Shown here in pieces: positions 23,978 through 36,641 of a stretch of 64,000 bases of DNA (its first letter is position 1; each line of letters begins with the position of its first letter). Source of the stretch: Clusia tigrina (lineage: Eukaryota > Arthropoda > Insecta > Diptera > Clusiidae). The stretch is from NCBI GenBank assembly GCA_920105625.2, contig OV050030.1, positions 99,884,152-99,948,151 on the forward strand. The letters run 5' to 3'. A model generated the notes under the pieces. It did no database searches. It was not told the DNA's origin and saw only the letters and a list, made by a program, of their open reading frames with translations. Both the position numbers and the translations under genes were made by a program.

Positions 23978-24312
23978 TGTTGGGGTCATTGCTGATCGTC
24001 GGGAGACGTCCTGTCTCGGTTCGCTGGGCGCGTAGCTGAAAACACTAAACCACTTTCTTGAATAAGCACTGCACTATTTTGGGTTTAAAACAACAAGCAT
24101 CTTTATTCTTAAAATACTAATTCTTATATACTATTTACAATTCACAATTACAATACAAAAACTGACCTTTCTGGTATTCCAGTTTCGCACCTGTTAATTG
24201 GTGTCAGTTGGTCAAGCCAACTAAATTCCAGCGCCCTTCGTGGGCTCGACTGCGGAACTGTAACACCCTAAAAGTTTACATAATCGTTATTACATATATT
24301 CTAGTTACTTAC
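23978..24312 (-). repeat. Er2 3' LTR, U3 truncated
   Basis: It matches the 5' LTR from its CCCAACA end to a point about 100 bp before the U3 start. An internal 37-bp segment (ending in GTCGACGGTGCATTCT in the 5' copy, about 32995-33030) is also missing. Beyond 24312 the sequence differs and shows a purine run (AAGAAGGGAGGGAT on the minus strand), possibly the polypurine tract joined to the deletion. Confidence 0.75.
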
Positions 24313-26426
24313 ACATATCCCTCCCTTCTTTCGGGACCGGTACGTAAAAAGATGATGCAAGCTTGTGCGACTAGATGCGCTTTTAGTTGGGGAAATCGTT
24401 ATAAAGTTGGCCGACAAAGCTTGTCTATGTTATGCTCGACCTTTTCGTGGTTAAAACGATTTTTCGCGCCAGGAGATTGTTCTGCGAAGCTAATTGAACG
24501 CTGGTAGTTCTGGCTGTTATTGTTATTATAGCCGTGTCTCGGTAAAATTACGGAGTAACCTCGAGTTGTGGCTAAAATTATTTCTTCCTCTTTCTAGACC
24601 ATAATACAATATACATACTGACATATGTAATAATGGCAGACATGTTGGATTTTATATACGGACAACGTACATCTTTGTGTTTTTCATGCCATTTCGTCAG
24701 TTATGCAATAAAACTCAAGTATTATTAGACTTTTACTTAGTCAGATAGAGACTATTTTATTCAGTCGATACCATCTCCATTTTTTCATAAGCTTAAATCA
24801 TAGTCATCTCGCACATGGGAAGTTGGAAGCTCTTCCACTCTTTCATATACAAATGCATTCCCACTAATTTCGTTCTCATTTTCTTCCAACCAAAAATTAT
24901 CTCGGTACATCATCGTTGCAAATTTCGTATTATCATTTTGCGGCTTACTGATTACCATTCTTCTACATCTTCTTACTTTTTTTATTTGGACAAATTTTGT
25001 CCGCTGCTAGTACATTTCATCTACCGGTCTCCTGGATGTTGGTTAACATCTTACTCTGTCTTCGACGCTGCAGGAAGTCCCTTCCAGGTTCATGCTGCAC
25101 CATATTGAAACATACAGATGTCCTTGTTTGTTCTCCAACGCCTGAATATCTAAAAACAATACGCTTATATGTGTATCGGACTTGAAGAGTTTTTATTATT
25201 TTTACTAGCTATTACATTCATTAAATTTTTAATATTTTTCCTAGCGTAAACAGTAAATTGTATTTAAATCTATGTATCGCTTATCTACTAATTCTTAACA
25301 AACAAACTATAAATAAGTAACAACAACTATTTCCTTTACAAATACTATTAATTAACTAAGATACATTTTTTTTTAAAATTGTTAAACATTTTTTTCCCAT
25401 CTTACATAAGCGAGTATATAAAAGATAAATTTATTATTTATTTCTCTTTCGTTTAGACATTTCATAATTCCTTTCATATCATTTTTCTTTTCATATATCT
25501 TTTTAAATTTTTCAACGCTGAGCAAATTTTTTTCCCGCTGACATAAACCAGAATATGTAAGATAAACCCGTTTATGTGAAAACATTGTCCATTGCATGAC
25601 TCAATTTTTCATTGCATCTAATTATTCTATTTATTTAAATTTACTTCTAGCCTGGTATGTATATATCCATAAACAAGTGTATTTTCCTACCCCCTGCAAC
25701 TCGCTCGTATATGAATACATACGTACATTCAAGGCAATTTCAATTGGAATTTAATTACTTACTACAGTTATTACCCAATTTGTAATGGTAAGCTAAATTT
25801 TTTGTTCCAATTCAATATATTTATACATTTCAACCCGAAAAATCTATGTATAATTACATATAGTTGCATATAGCCTGCTGCAGTATGAAAATAACTGCAG
25901 ATACCCAATTCCTAATCATATGTCCCTACATACTTACTTATATGGCCATACCTATTCCTATTAACAAAATTACTTACTTGCTCAAATATACCTTCGTACA
26001 TTCATTCTGTACATTATACAGCTACATACATATATACTGATTTCACCAACGGTGCCGGCGTTACTGCTTACGCATCGTATTTCATTTCATTACCTGCCGT
26101 ATGTATGTGTGTATATATTCTACGTTTAGTTTAAATTACTTACCCACGACTGTCTTATAATTTTATATTTTAAATTGTGTCCAATGAACCCGTTTCTTAT
26201 TATTTAATATTTTAAAAATATTTTTCTCTACTGTGCTTCATTCGGCCATAGTGCCTAATAAGCATATTTATATTACGTCAATTTTATTCGCTCAAGTTTA
26301 AGTGGCACACTTTTACAGGCATTGACTTTGAAAATCGGAGCTGTGTGTGTTATTTGATATACACACGTACATGTTTATGTTGTTATTCTTGTGTTTACAC
26401 TTGTAAAACACTGTTAACACATGTCA
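24313..26426 (-). other. Er2 region between integrase and 3' LTR
   Basis: This is 2.1 kb of AT-rich DNA in the position of env. The first 200-250 bp after integrase match Er1. No env motif or membrane segment survives. Frames such as 25382-25597 and 24815-25108 have no family features. Confidence 0.55.
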
Positions 26427-27494
26427 TTAGTTGTGTGGTCTAATGTGGAATAATTTCAATAAATTATTATGTAGCTTTTTATTCTTGCCCTTAATCGGTA
26501 CGACTGTTGTAACTGGGCTGCGGATTTCTGCTACTACATACGGACCTATCCAAATAGGTGAGAATTTGTTTCTCCTAGCCTGATTCTTCATGAGTAGTTG
26601 ATCACCCACGTGAAAGATTACTGGATTTAATACCTTGTTATAGGCTTCCGTGGCTACCCGTTTAGCACAATCTTGGTTTTCTCTAACCAATTCGTGCGCT
26701 CGCTGTAGCTGATATTTTTGCACTTTATTGGGGTCATCAGCATTATACACTGGCGCACATTTGCGCTTCAAATTTGCTGGCATGTTGAAATCAAACCCGT
26801 AGAGCGTCCAAAACGGAGTTTGCTTCGTTGATACATGCACAGTATTATTGTGTACATGCATTGCAGTGGTCAACCATTGATCCCAATTCGAGCCGTCTTC
26901 CTTGGCAAAACTGCGCAAGTACTCGGCCAGAGGTCGATGACTACGTTCCAATGAGCCATTCGCCTGTGGATGATATGGTGTTATATGCAACTTCTTGATT
27001 TCCAGCATTTTACACGTTTCTGAGAATAGTTTCGATACGAAATTTGAACAATTGTCAGTTATCAAAAACTTAGGTATGTTGTATCGTGCTTTAATTTCAT
27101 CAAAGAATGCTTTGGCTACCGTTCTTGCTTCAGCATAGGGTATAGCCACGCACGCCATACACTTTGAGAAATCGTCTTGGAACGTCAAGATGTATTTATT
27201 TCCTGAAACTGTCTCAGGTAAAATACCTACAATATCCATATGAACTTTATTAAATGGCTGTTTTGGTGTGTCAGTTAAAACCATTGGCACCTTTGTTAGC
27301 CTTGAACTATTATTGGCCTGGCATTTTGGGCAACTCTTTACATATTTTTTAATATCTCGGAACATACCTTTCCATCCGTATACTCGCCTAATTCTGTCAT
27401 GGGTTTTCCAGAATCCCTGGTGTCCACCTAGAGGTGAATCATGGAAACCCTTTAACACAGCCTGGATATCCTTTATATCCTCCAGCCATTCCAC
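26427..27494 (-). CDS. Er2 integrase (uninterrupted frame)
   Basis: This 355-aa frame covers a whole integrase, which would insert the element cDNA into host DNA. The N-terminal zinc domain shows FHDSPLGGH and CPKCQAN (HHCC). The core has D in VHMDIVG, D in LITDNCSNF and E in GSLERSHR, so the DDE triad is complete. The usual TDNG reads TDNC. The C-terminal domain shows FSPIWIGPYVV and LHNNLLKLFH. It overlaps the RNase H frame by 22 bp in another frame, so the original polyprotein has a frameshift here. The domain is intact but the element is not. Confidence 0.85.
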   Translation of the reverse strand: MEWLEDIKDIQAVLKGFHDSPLGGHQGFWKTHDRIRRVYGWKGMFRDIKKYVKSCPKCQANNSSRLTKVPMVLTDTPKQPFNKVHMDIVGILPETVSGNKYILTFQDDFSKCMACVAIPYAEARTVAKAFFDEIKARYNIPKFLITDNCSNFVSKLFSETCKMLEIKKLHITPYHPQANGSLERSHRPLAEYLRSFAKEDGSNWDQWLTTAMHVHNNTVHVSTKQTPFWTLYGFDFNMPANLKRKCAPVYNADDPNKVQKYQLQRAHELVRENQDCAKRVATEAYNKVLNPVIFHVGDQLLMKNQARRNKFSPIWIGPYVVAEIRSPVTTVVPIKGKNKKLHNNLLKLFHIRPHN

Positions 27495-28806
27495 ATTACT
27501 GGATGTTTGTTCATTAGCAGCGTCACCCGTATTGCTAACATTTCTTGTTGCATCAATTTTATCCCCTTGAATTCTCTCGGCCTTCTCCTTATCTGACCGT
27601 GCTGTACCCTGCTGAGTGCATCGGCATTCAGATTCTTTTTCCCAGGTTTGTATATGATTTCAAAATCATACTCAGACAATTTGTGTCTGAACCTGGCTAG
27701 CCTAGACGTTTGGTCTCTCAAATTGGCTATGCCTCTCAACAGCTGGTGATCAGTATATATCTTAAATGGGCGTCCTAACAGATATGCCCTAAAATTCTTT
27801 GTAGCCCATACTATGCCTAGAAATTCCTTTTCTATTGTGGAGTATTTTTTCTCCGTATCGCTAAGCGCCCTGCTTGCGAATGCTATTGATCGGTCATTAC
27901 CGACTTCCCCTTGTGACAATACTGCACCTAATGCTTCATTGCTAGCATCAGTGGTCAACAAAAAGGTTTGCTCAAGTCCGGGTACGCCAGAATCGGTGGC
28001 GAGCTAATTATTTCCTTTAGCCTCTCGAATGCTCGTTGACAGCTCTCTGTCCATTCGAACTTCGCTTCTTTTCGTAGCAACTTATTAATCGGCGAAGCAA
28101 TTCCGGCTAGTCCTTCCACGAACTTTCTATAATAGTTCACTAGTCCTAGGAGTGCTTGCGCTCCCTTTCTTTTTCTCGGAGTCGCTAAATTTTTAACGCA
28201 TTCCACCTTCTGCGGGTCAGGCAGTGCTCCTGCTTCTTAGCAACGATGGCCTAAATAAACCACCTCTCTTCGCAAAAATTGACACTTCTCCGTGTTCAAT
28301 TTCGAATTGTGTTCTCGTAATTTCTGGAGCACCCTGAAAAGCGTTGCGAATGCTGCTGCAAGTTCTTCCCATAAATTACAATATCATCCAGATACACAAA
28401 ACAATCTAACCCTTGCAAGCCTGTTAGCACATGGTTCATTAGCCTTTGGAAGCTAGCCGGTGCTCCTGTTAATCCAAACGGCATTCTATTAAATTCATAA
28501 TGCCCTAAACCCGTGCTGACCGCGGTTTTCTGCTTATCTTGGGTATCCACCAGAACTTGGTGGTAGCCACTCGCTAAATCAAGTGTAGAAAAATATCTAC
28601 TATGCCCAATTGATCCAGAATTTCTTCTATTCTTGGAATTGGGAACACTTGCTTGATAGTGACATCGTTCAATTTCCTAAAATGGACGACCATTCTCCAC
28701 TTCTTCTGACCCTGAGTACCTCCCTTCTTTCTTACCAAAATTATTGGTGAGTTCCAAGGCGAGATACTCGGTGAAATTATGTTATCTTCTAACATTCTCT
28801 GCACTT
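27473..28806 (-). pseudogene. Er2 reverse transcriptase and RNase H, frameshifted
   Basis: In element order: RT fingers (SPWNSPIILVRKKG, VVHFRKLNDVT, 28804-28574), palm (GHYEFNRMPFGLTGAPASFQ and the intact YLDDIVIYG loop, 28550-28296), connection (ATPRKRKGAQALLGLVNYYR, 28206-27955) and RNase H (TTDASNEALGAVLSQG, KIYTDHQLL and NLNADALSR, 27961-27473). The frame changes near 28580, 28300 and 27958. The catalytic residues of RT and RNase H appear present, and damage is by indels. Confidence 0.8.
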
Positions 28807-31600
28807 GCCTATTTATCTTTGTGAGCTTGTGGCAATCTGTATTGCTTCTTTACGAGGCTAGTGTCCGCCATTGAGTCTACCAAAAGCACTAGCTTTCCAC
28901 TGGCTGCCTCCTTGCAAGGTATCTCGATAAAAGCATCTTCTATCCTGCTCACAAAAAAACAACGCCCTATTGATTCCAAAATGAACGCGTATCTACTTCC
29001 TAACTCTTCCAATTTTCTCCTCCATGCACCACAGTTATCCCTTACAATCCTATACTCCAAATTACCGTGAATATCTTAACTATACATCCTCGTACCATGT
29101 ACGCGGCGATTGGCCTATATTCTCTAACCTTATTAAAACTTAATCTAAGTACTAGATTCATCACAGTTACCCAATTCAACACGCAATCAAAAATGTTTTC
29201 CCGGAGAGACTCTTGCTCCTCCGTATCTTGAACCATTGTTCTTACATTACTCGGTACGCTGTATTGGAGAGCCTCTTGCTCCTCCTTGTTCTGGACTGTA
29301 ATTCCTACATTACCAGTCACACGTACCTCCGGCCTAACTGTTACTTCCTTTCTTTTGGCTTTCCAGTCTACTGGCCTCGACTAGGCCGCTGGAAGTTTCC
29401 CTGGTTTCTTTGTTGCACTTGTCTATCCCTACATTCCGCTGCCCGATGTCCCATTCGTCCACATGAGAAGCATTTCAACCCCTGTTGGGTGTTGCCTATC
29501 ATTTGTTCACTTCTAGAATTCCAATTTATTCGCTGCTGACCACTCCCAGTATTGAAAGGATTCCCCGTCCTTCCGTTGAATTAACTCGTGGACTACTACC
29601 CCTGCTGTCCCTTAAGGGTGGATCCGGGCGCCTCGTCGCTGGCTGCCTTCTACTCTAATTCCATTCAGTGTGTACATGGCACTGTCTACTTGCCTCATGA
29701 CCATATATTTGGCACTCCATACAATAGGGCGTGTTTTTGCGTGTAATGCATTCATCCCTTGTATGACCTGGCTTATGGCAGAATGAGCAAATGGGTTTCC
29801 TCGGCTGGAATCTCTCGACTAAGAATCCTTGGTCTCTTTGTTCCGACTTGGCCCATCAATCTGCCGACTCCACTTGGATTCCGCTGCTGTACCGGTCCTA
29901 CCTCTGCAGGCGCATCAGTCCAGCAGATTCCACCTGTTGTTGTTCGTTGCTGTATTGCTGCTTCAGCGGAAGAAACCGCTTCCACTAGCTCTGCAATACT
30001 CCTCTGCATGAGATTAGGAGTATAATTAGCCAAGTCCCTATTTGTCAGACCTGCCTTAAACACAGAAATCATAGCTCGTTCTACTTGAGCCTTGTATGCT
30101 GCAACATTTCCTGGAAACTGCCTGTTGGCTTCTGCCGCGTTCCCCAGAGACTGGAGCCTTAGTCCCCAGGATCTCAATTCCTCCCCTGGTTTCTGAGTTG
30201 ATTCCTGTATTTCCCGTACAAGAGAGTCGTACGACTTTTGTTTTAAATATGTCCGATCTAAAAGTGCGTATAACTCCGGCAGGGTGCCAACTGAGCTATG
30301 CGCTAGTAAATCAAACGCATCACCTGTGGTTCTTTGCCTAATACACTTTATCAAGTGTTCCACGTCCGCTTCCGGAAGACTCTGTTGCGGAAGCTCACAA
30401 CCTTCTTTGAAGCGCTGTATCTCAGTTCTCAGATCATACAACTCGACTCCTGAGAACATGGGCACCAATTTCTCCACCGCATGAGCAACTTCCAGAAAGC
30501 CCATTTTATTCCTTTGTGTTTTCACAATTGCTGGTAAAACCTTTAGCTTTATTAATCTCTTTGGGATTCCCTTCTCCCTGATCTGAGAGGTAATTGGCCA
30601 TTGACGGACTCAAACTAATTAGTCTTCGATCGTTTGTTCGTACAGGCGAAATACTGTCCACAGTATCGGGACTTTGCTGCACTGTTACTGCTTCCGGCTC
30701 CTTTAGCGGACATCCCTGATTTTTATTATTTATCGGGCTTCCCGGAGAAAAAGGCTCGACACCGATTTCAGATGCGCCAAACAGTAAGTACTAATTTTGG
30801 CTTTACCATGCAGCTTATACCTTCTGGTGTTAAATATTCCGGCCAACGTACTTTCGGAGGCAATGTCAATACTGTCTGCGTAAATCCAGCCGATGCTGAT
30901 TTTGATCTCTCCCTATTCAGTGAGCTCCTATTGGTCGCCCGTCCTCTTTTCAATTCCGCACACTCCTTTTCCAACAGCGTTGCTGCTTCCTCTGTTTCCG
31001 TCAATCTCTGAAAAAGTTCCTTTACCTTATTCTCAAGATACTCTTTTTGTGCTCTCAAATCTTCTGTTTTCTTATGAAAACTGAACAACTTTTCTTCTGT
31101 TCTTGTTTGGATTGCCGTTAAGGCTTGATCCGCTACTTCTAATGCTGACACAACTCCTCCGGCATTCGCCTGCTTCCACAATTCCTGAGCTTCTTCCCTG
31201 CTCGTACTCGCTTCGAACTGGTCAACTATTTTCCCAGTAAACAGGCTCCACCTCTGACTGCATTGATTTCAATCTGTTCCTTACTTCCTCCTCTGGCGAA
31301 ACCAAACTCACAGTTTGTTGTCGTAATTCCTCTAATTCAGAACTAAATGTATCTGCCCATTCGTTGACCAGAGATTTATGTAGTCTGCGAAATTGTCCGC
31401 AAAATATTTTCCCTTGCCGTACTCAACTGCGTGAGGCAACAACAGTCCGTGACTATTGTTGAACTCTCTCCCCAGATTTTGGTAATACATGTTTTCCTTA
31501 CGTAACCTGCAGTCTTTCTTAAAATTACGGATCAATTTTTCAATCGCTTCTCCAATTTGCTCCTGCATCAGCAGTAATCCTTGCGCTTCCTTCGTCATAT
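28807..31600 (-). pseudogene. Er2 gag and truncated protease
   Basis: Gag starts with an N-terminal segment (31598-31332) and a coiled coil (31181-30768, ending TQTVLTLPPKVRW). The capsid domain spans 30525-29773 (AHAVEKLVPMFSGVELYD and ANRQFPGNVAAYKAQVERAM). Zinc knuckles are readable in shifted frames: CSFCHKPGHTRDEC near 29775-29735 and CFSCGRMGHRAAEC near 29485-29440. The protease frame (29060-28809) has VDSMADTS where DTG or DSG is expected, and right after SLVKK it jumps to QYRLPQAH, which belongs to the RT start. Against Er3 about 0.85 kb is missing. Confidence 0.75.
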
Positions 31601-32732
31601 CCCAAATGCCAGAACAGCTAGCGTATCCTCATTACCAAATCAATTTACAAATAAAACCCAATAATTGTTAAAACTTGTTATTAACTTATCCCAATTTTTT
31701 TTATTTCATCTTACTTAATGATAAATACAAATTTATTAAAAACCATTCCACCGTAAATTCTATCTTAATATTCTTTCTTTACTTATCTTCCATCACAAGT
31801 TCCATTTCCGCTGTCTACCGGCGTCCATTAAGCCCTTCCATCAATGCAAATTGATCCTTGACTTCCTCACAGATACTCCTTGTTTTCCTCACATGTATCC
31901 CCATATCCAATCACCAACTTTAATACTCCCAAAAATCCATAGAAAAGGCCATATGTTTGTAAAAACCGAAATTTGATTTACAGGCAAAAGTGTCTTGATT
32001 CATTCCCGGTAATTTGAATCCATATTTAAAAATAAATCCGTAACGTATGCGCCACGTAATAATAGCATTTAAATGTTTTCAATATTCAATTTTAATATAC
32101 GAACCGAAATTTAATATATCTTAATCGCTGCCACGAAACGCGCTGCCAATCGAATACTCGCATCCCCCAAAAAGTGAACCTAACTTTATTCAAGTACTTG
32201 ACAAGGACAAGAGAATCAGACTCTAAGCCCGCGAGACGAGCACTATCCCCTATTATGAATGCATGAACCCTATACCGTGGCACGTTCTTTCCGAACCAAA
32301 CCAACCGGTATGCACAAGTTCGCAATACAATAAGGCTTAATAACCCGCGAGGAAATTTGTTTCCTCTAGACTCACTTTCACACGTTTCACACCCCCCGAG
32401 AATGCTGAAATAAGAAGTAAGTAAAAATATGAGCCTAATCTCAGTGAAACAAACCTATACAACCTGATCATTAACAATTTTTGCGAATCAACCTAGTGTC
32501 ACCTAACCGCAGCGGCTATTCAGCCCCGATGCTGCTTCTTCTGCATGACCGGCGCAAAACCGCCTACACGGCCACCGAAGAATCGTCGACCAAATTCGCT
32601 TAATTACGAAAATGTCCTAATATAAGCATACTCACCATTATTGCATTCGAAGACATCTCCTCTTTGAATTTGTTGCAGGATGCTTCCCTGCTACAGGGTT
32701 CCTTGCCCTGGGACTCCTCCTGTAGGTCCTTT
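31601..32732 (-). promoter_or_regulatory. Er2 leader with putative intron
   Basis: On the minus strand a short open segment (ATG at 32656-32654) ends at the donor ATG|GTGAGTATG (intron from 32635). The acceptor TTCTTATTTCAG ends at 32405. This mirrors Er3 and Er4 in spacing (about 230 bp). The block 32590-32490 is strongly conserved among the three elements. Confidence 0.65.
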
Positions 32733-32747
32733 AGACCGCCGCGCCAA
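32733..32747 (-). promoter_or_regulatory. Er2 primer-binding site
   Basis: The minus strand reads TTGGCGCGGCGGTCT two bases after the LTR end. It resembles the TGGCGCAGCCGG sites of the other elements with two changes. Confidence 0.65.
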
Positions 32748-32749
32748 AA

Positions 32750-33221
32750 TGTTGGGATCCTTGCTGTTCGTCGGGAGACGTCCTGTCTCGGTTCGCTGGG
32801 CGCGTAGCTGAAAACACTAAACCACTTTCTTAAATAAGCACTGCACTATTATGGGTTTAAAACAACAAGCAGCTTTATTCTTAAAATACTAATTCTTATA
32901 TACTATTTACAATTCACAATTACAATACAAAAACTGACCTTTCTGGTGTTCCAGAGTCGCACCAGTTAATTGGTGTCAGTTGGTCAAGCCAACTGATCTA
33001 CTTTACTGTACAAATGTCGACGGTGCATTCTAAATTCCAACGCCCTTCGTCGACTCGACTGCGGAACTGTAACACCCTAAAAGTTTACATAATCTTTATT
33101 ACATAAATTCTAGTTACTTATAATACTTGCACCCTAAAAAAATGTGCTTTCTTAATGAATTTAATAGGAGCCGGTGCTGTGAGTCAACTACGCGTAGGTA
33201 GCTTGATTCTAACTCACAACA
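32750..33221 (-). repeat. Er2 5' LTR
   Basis: On the minus strand it begins TGTTGTGAGTTAGAATC and ends CCCAACA, 472 bp. It shares ACTCACAGCACCGGCTCC and GGAACACCAGAAAGGTC with the Er1 LTR and the solo LTR at 61607. Confidence 0.85.
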
Positions 33222-36115
33222 GGACGAAAACAATACAATCCTCAAGAACATCAGGGGAAATGTTAGTGGTAACGCTGATTCTGTTCTAATATTCCATAAT
33301 ATTTCGGAAGTCGACTGGGTAGGAATTAAAGATTGCCTCTCACTTCACTACGCCGTTAAAAGGTACATTCGTATACTCGAACACCAGCTGGGTCAGCTGA
33401 CTCAGGGTAACTGAAAGTTAGACGAGTTTTATGCTGGTATCAACGACCAATTTTCTTTAATTATAAATAAGTTCAAAACCGAAAACTACTCTGCCGAAAC
33501 CGTAGATGCACTGATCGAAACCTAAAGAATAGAGCGCTGGCTACCTTTGTAAGGGGAGTGAGTGGCGATCTTTCCCGAATGATCACTGTCCAAAGACCAA
33601 GATCACTGCCCGAATCCTACACAGCTTGTCTGGACATTCAGAATTTGAATTTTAGGAGCCATCCTGTGCACAGTGGTACAAAAAGGACCTCGGTGACTGT
33701 TCCTGTAAACTAAATGAATAAGTAATCCTCGTCCGTCGTTCTCGAAGTTTAAGAATAATTTCCCACCTGTTGGAAGCAACCATAAGTTTAGATTTAGGCC
33801 GTAGAGTGGTTCCTTCCAGAATCGGCATTTCGCCCAAAGGACTAAAGCACCAAGGCCTGTGGAAAAATGGAGATGGACCCTTCTATACAGACGCGCCGGG
33901 TGAGCTTCTCAAACACACCTCAAAAAGGATTCCCATTCAAGTGGAAATCCGGCCCAGACAACTTCAGCCAAAAGCAGCATAGGATCTCCCATATGGAAAC
34001 TGTGAATGAGGACTGTAGGAACTTCGCTGAAGAAAGTTCCGAAGATCAGGTGAATTTTATGACAGGAGTCATACGCCTATCCAGCGTACCTTACATAAAA
34101 TACGTGGATAGCCAGGGCTCTGTGTTGAAATTCTTAGTAGACACAAGTGCGAACAAAAATTTCAGAAATGCATCTCTTTCCCTAAATAGCAAAAAGCTTG
34201 CAAAATCCTTTTTTGTAAACTCATCCGGAGGATGCATCTAAATCAGCGAAGACTTTTGCGGTCGATTTTTTGAGCGCGTAGGAAATCTCGAATCCTTTGA
34301 TGGCATCATTGGCGATGATACCCTAAAGGAATTAGAGGCAATAGACCGAAAAGAAATTGTTCTGACCTTTAAACCAATTATTAAAATTCCTCTTTTAGAA
34401 AAAGTATCCAAACAGATCAATCAAATTTTAGACAGTAACCTTTCTAAGAATACCCAAGAAAAACTCCGCTAGATAATTGAAGACCATATGCAACTTTTTG
34501 ACCCAATAAGCAACAAGGACTCTCGTGAAGGCAGAAATCAGGACTACTACTAAGGAAGCCATTATACAAAAAGCTACCCCTATCCTGTCTGCGTGAGGGA
34601 GGAACTTGAGAGGCAGATTGAGGAATTGCTTGAGGAAGGCGTCATACGTCCTTCAAAAAGTCCCTACAATTCTCCTATCTGGGTAGTCCCTAAAAAAGGA
34701 AGCCTTCTGCCGAAAAAAAATATAAGATGGTAGATGATGTGCACAAGGAGAATATAGCGGAAATTTGCTATGTATTGATGACATAATCGTCTTTGGAAAA
34801 AATGAGGAGGAGCACCTAATTTTTGCAACATTGTTGAGGGCAATGTTAAAAGTCAATCTGGAAAAGACCCAATTCATGAAAATTCCTTGGATATGTTATG
34901 ACACCATACGGTATCAAAGCTAATACAAAAAATGTGAGTGCCATTCAAGGTCTAGAACCGACGGGTAAGCTAAAGGATTTTAAGTGCTCCTGGGAATGAC
35001 GTCTTACTATCGAAAATTCATTCAGGACTAATCCAAAGTAGCCAAACCTTTGACTAATTTCACACATTGAGGAAACGCTCAACTGAAGGTTAATGAATCG
35101 AAGAAAGTGACGATTGAGCTTGATTCTGTCACCTTGAAAGCGTTTGCTGATCTAAAAGAACTCCTTGTTTCCTCTGATATTTTAGCTGTCCCAAATTTCC
35201 AGAAACCCTTTAATTTAACTACAGATGCATCAGATTTTGCGATAGGTGCCTTTCTGTCAAAAGGTGAGGTTGGCAGGGATAAGCCAATTACGTACATTTC
35301 CCGCTCATTAAGCAATATGGTGGAAAATTATGCCACCAATGAGAAGGAAATGTTAGCCTTTGTGTGGTCATTGGACAACCTACGTTCCTACTTGTATGGC
35401 GCAAGAAACATTCTAATTTATATTGACCATCAACCCCTCACTTTCGCGCTCGGAAACAGCCATCACAATGCCAAATTAAAAAGATGGAAGGCACATATAG
35501 AGGAATATAACCACGAGCTGATTTACACCCCTCAAACTATGTGGCTGATGCCTTATCAAGGATGAAATGTCGAATGGAAGACCAAGAACGGCTTCAATGA
35601 TGGCTGTTGAGAATGGTGATGACATGGCTACAGAAACTGCTAGTGAAGGACCAACAGGCACATCAAGGACTATTGCAGCCGCTACAGGCTCCACTACTGA
35701 AACTGCTAGCGAAGTTGAAAATGTTCACAGTGCTGAACAAGATGGTTCCGACCTTATAATTCACGTTGAAGTATATCTCGAACATTTCCTTTATTATAAG
35801 ATTAGAATAACTCAGAGATTATTAAAGGGTGTCGCGAATGAAGAAAGAATTTGCAGAAGAATTGAGGAAGGGCACAGGAGAGCCCACAGGAATCCTGTGG
35901 AGAATAAAGGAAAAAACTATTTCCCCAGGATGACAAGCTTGATAAGACGTTTCACGAAAGCTTGCGAAGTGTTCCGAGTAAATAAGTATGACAGGCATCC
36001 CTTCGTCTCAAAACTGAAGGATGCTCCTATTCTGAAACATCCGTGCATATTTTACACATCGATATCTTCGAAAATAGTGGGAAAAATTTCTCAGCTGCAT
36101 AGACAAAAAAAAAAC
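33222..36115 (+). pseudogene. Gy2 gag C-terminal half and pol remnant
   Basis: Gag resumes directly at the Er2 border and ends near 33690 (ALATFVRGVSGDLSRM, LPESYTACLDIQNLNFRSHP). Protease: VLKFLVDTSANKNF near 34125, with DTS in place of DTG. RT: EGVIRPSKSPYNSPIWVV near 34640-34690, then a gap. The YIDD region reads CIDDIIVFGKNEEEH near 34770. RNase H: open frame 35107-35565 with NLTTDASDFAIGAFLSKG and IYIDHQPLTFA. Integrase N-terminus: EEGHRRAHRNP..CEVFRVNK near 35855-35990; the second zinc Cys is Phe and the catalytic core is lost. Lineage: Gypsy proper, by the integrase start. Confidence 0.75.
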
Positions 36116-36641
36116 TATTTTTTTCAACCCAATTCCTTCGCGGATTCGAATATAAACATAATTAATTCAAAAAACAAAAGAAAAAGAATTGTTTTATTTA
36201 AAAATATTATAATTACAGTAATATTTAAATATAAAAACTTGCTTTAATAATTTGAGAGAAAATGAAATTTTCCAAATATGGAATCTATCTCTCGAGGACA
36301 AAAGTCTGATGTACATATAATATAAAAAAGAGATCGAATTGTTAAAAGTTAAGAAAATATTAAAAGTATGTTCTTGAAGATATGCTGTACTTGTAACGCT
36401 CTTCTTTTGAGGAAGCTATCTGCGTTTCGTGACTTGAATTTTTCGAATTTGAAACAAAAATGAATAAAATTTTTCGTATAAGTCATGTTTTCCTGCAATC
36501 AAGGACGTAGAGCTCCCAAGAAAAGAATACGCGAAAATGACGAATGTTAGTTAAGCGCTGAAGCCACGATTTTTTTGAGATTATTTTGTTTTATATCAGA
36601 GAAAATTCTGAATTTTTTTTTGGAAATTTTGTCAAAATAGA
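36116..36641. other. AT-rich spacer
   Basis: I see nothing recognisable. It follows the truncation of the Gy2 integrase. Confidence 0.5.

Larger units (their letters stand above)
23978..33221 (-). mobile_element. Er2: 9.2-kb errantivirus-like element inserted in Gy2 gag
   Basis: In element orientation: 5' LTR 33221-32750, PBS, leader with a putative intron, gag, protease (with deletion), RT, RNase H, integrase, a 2.1-kb noncoding region and a shortened 3' LTR. The flanking bases are GGCC (23974-23977) and GGAC (33222-33225), an imperfect 4-bp target duplication. Both flanks are Gy2 gag. Confidence 0.85.

Noticed and set aside
24815..25597. Small frames on both strands between the Er2 integrase and 3' LTR, as possible env
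   Set aside because: They have no signal peptide, cleavage site, Cys pattern or anchor in a consistent order.
35567..36247. Independent host gene of 226 aa
   Set aside because: Its first third is the Gypsy spacer after RNase H and its middle is the integrase zinc domain, so it belongs to Gy2.
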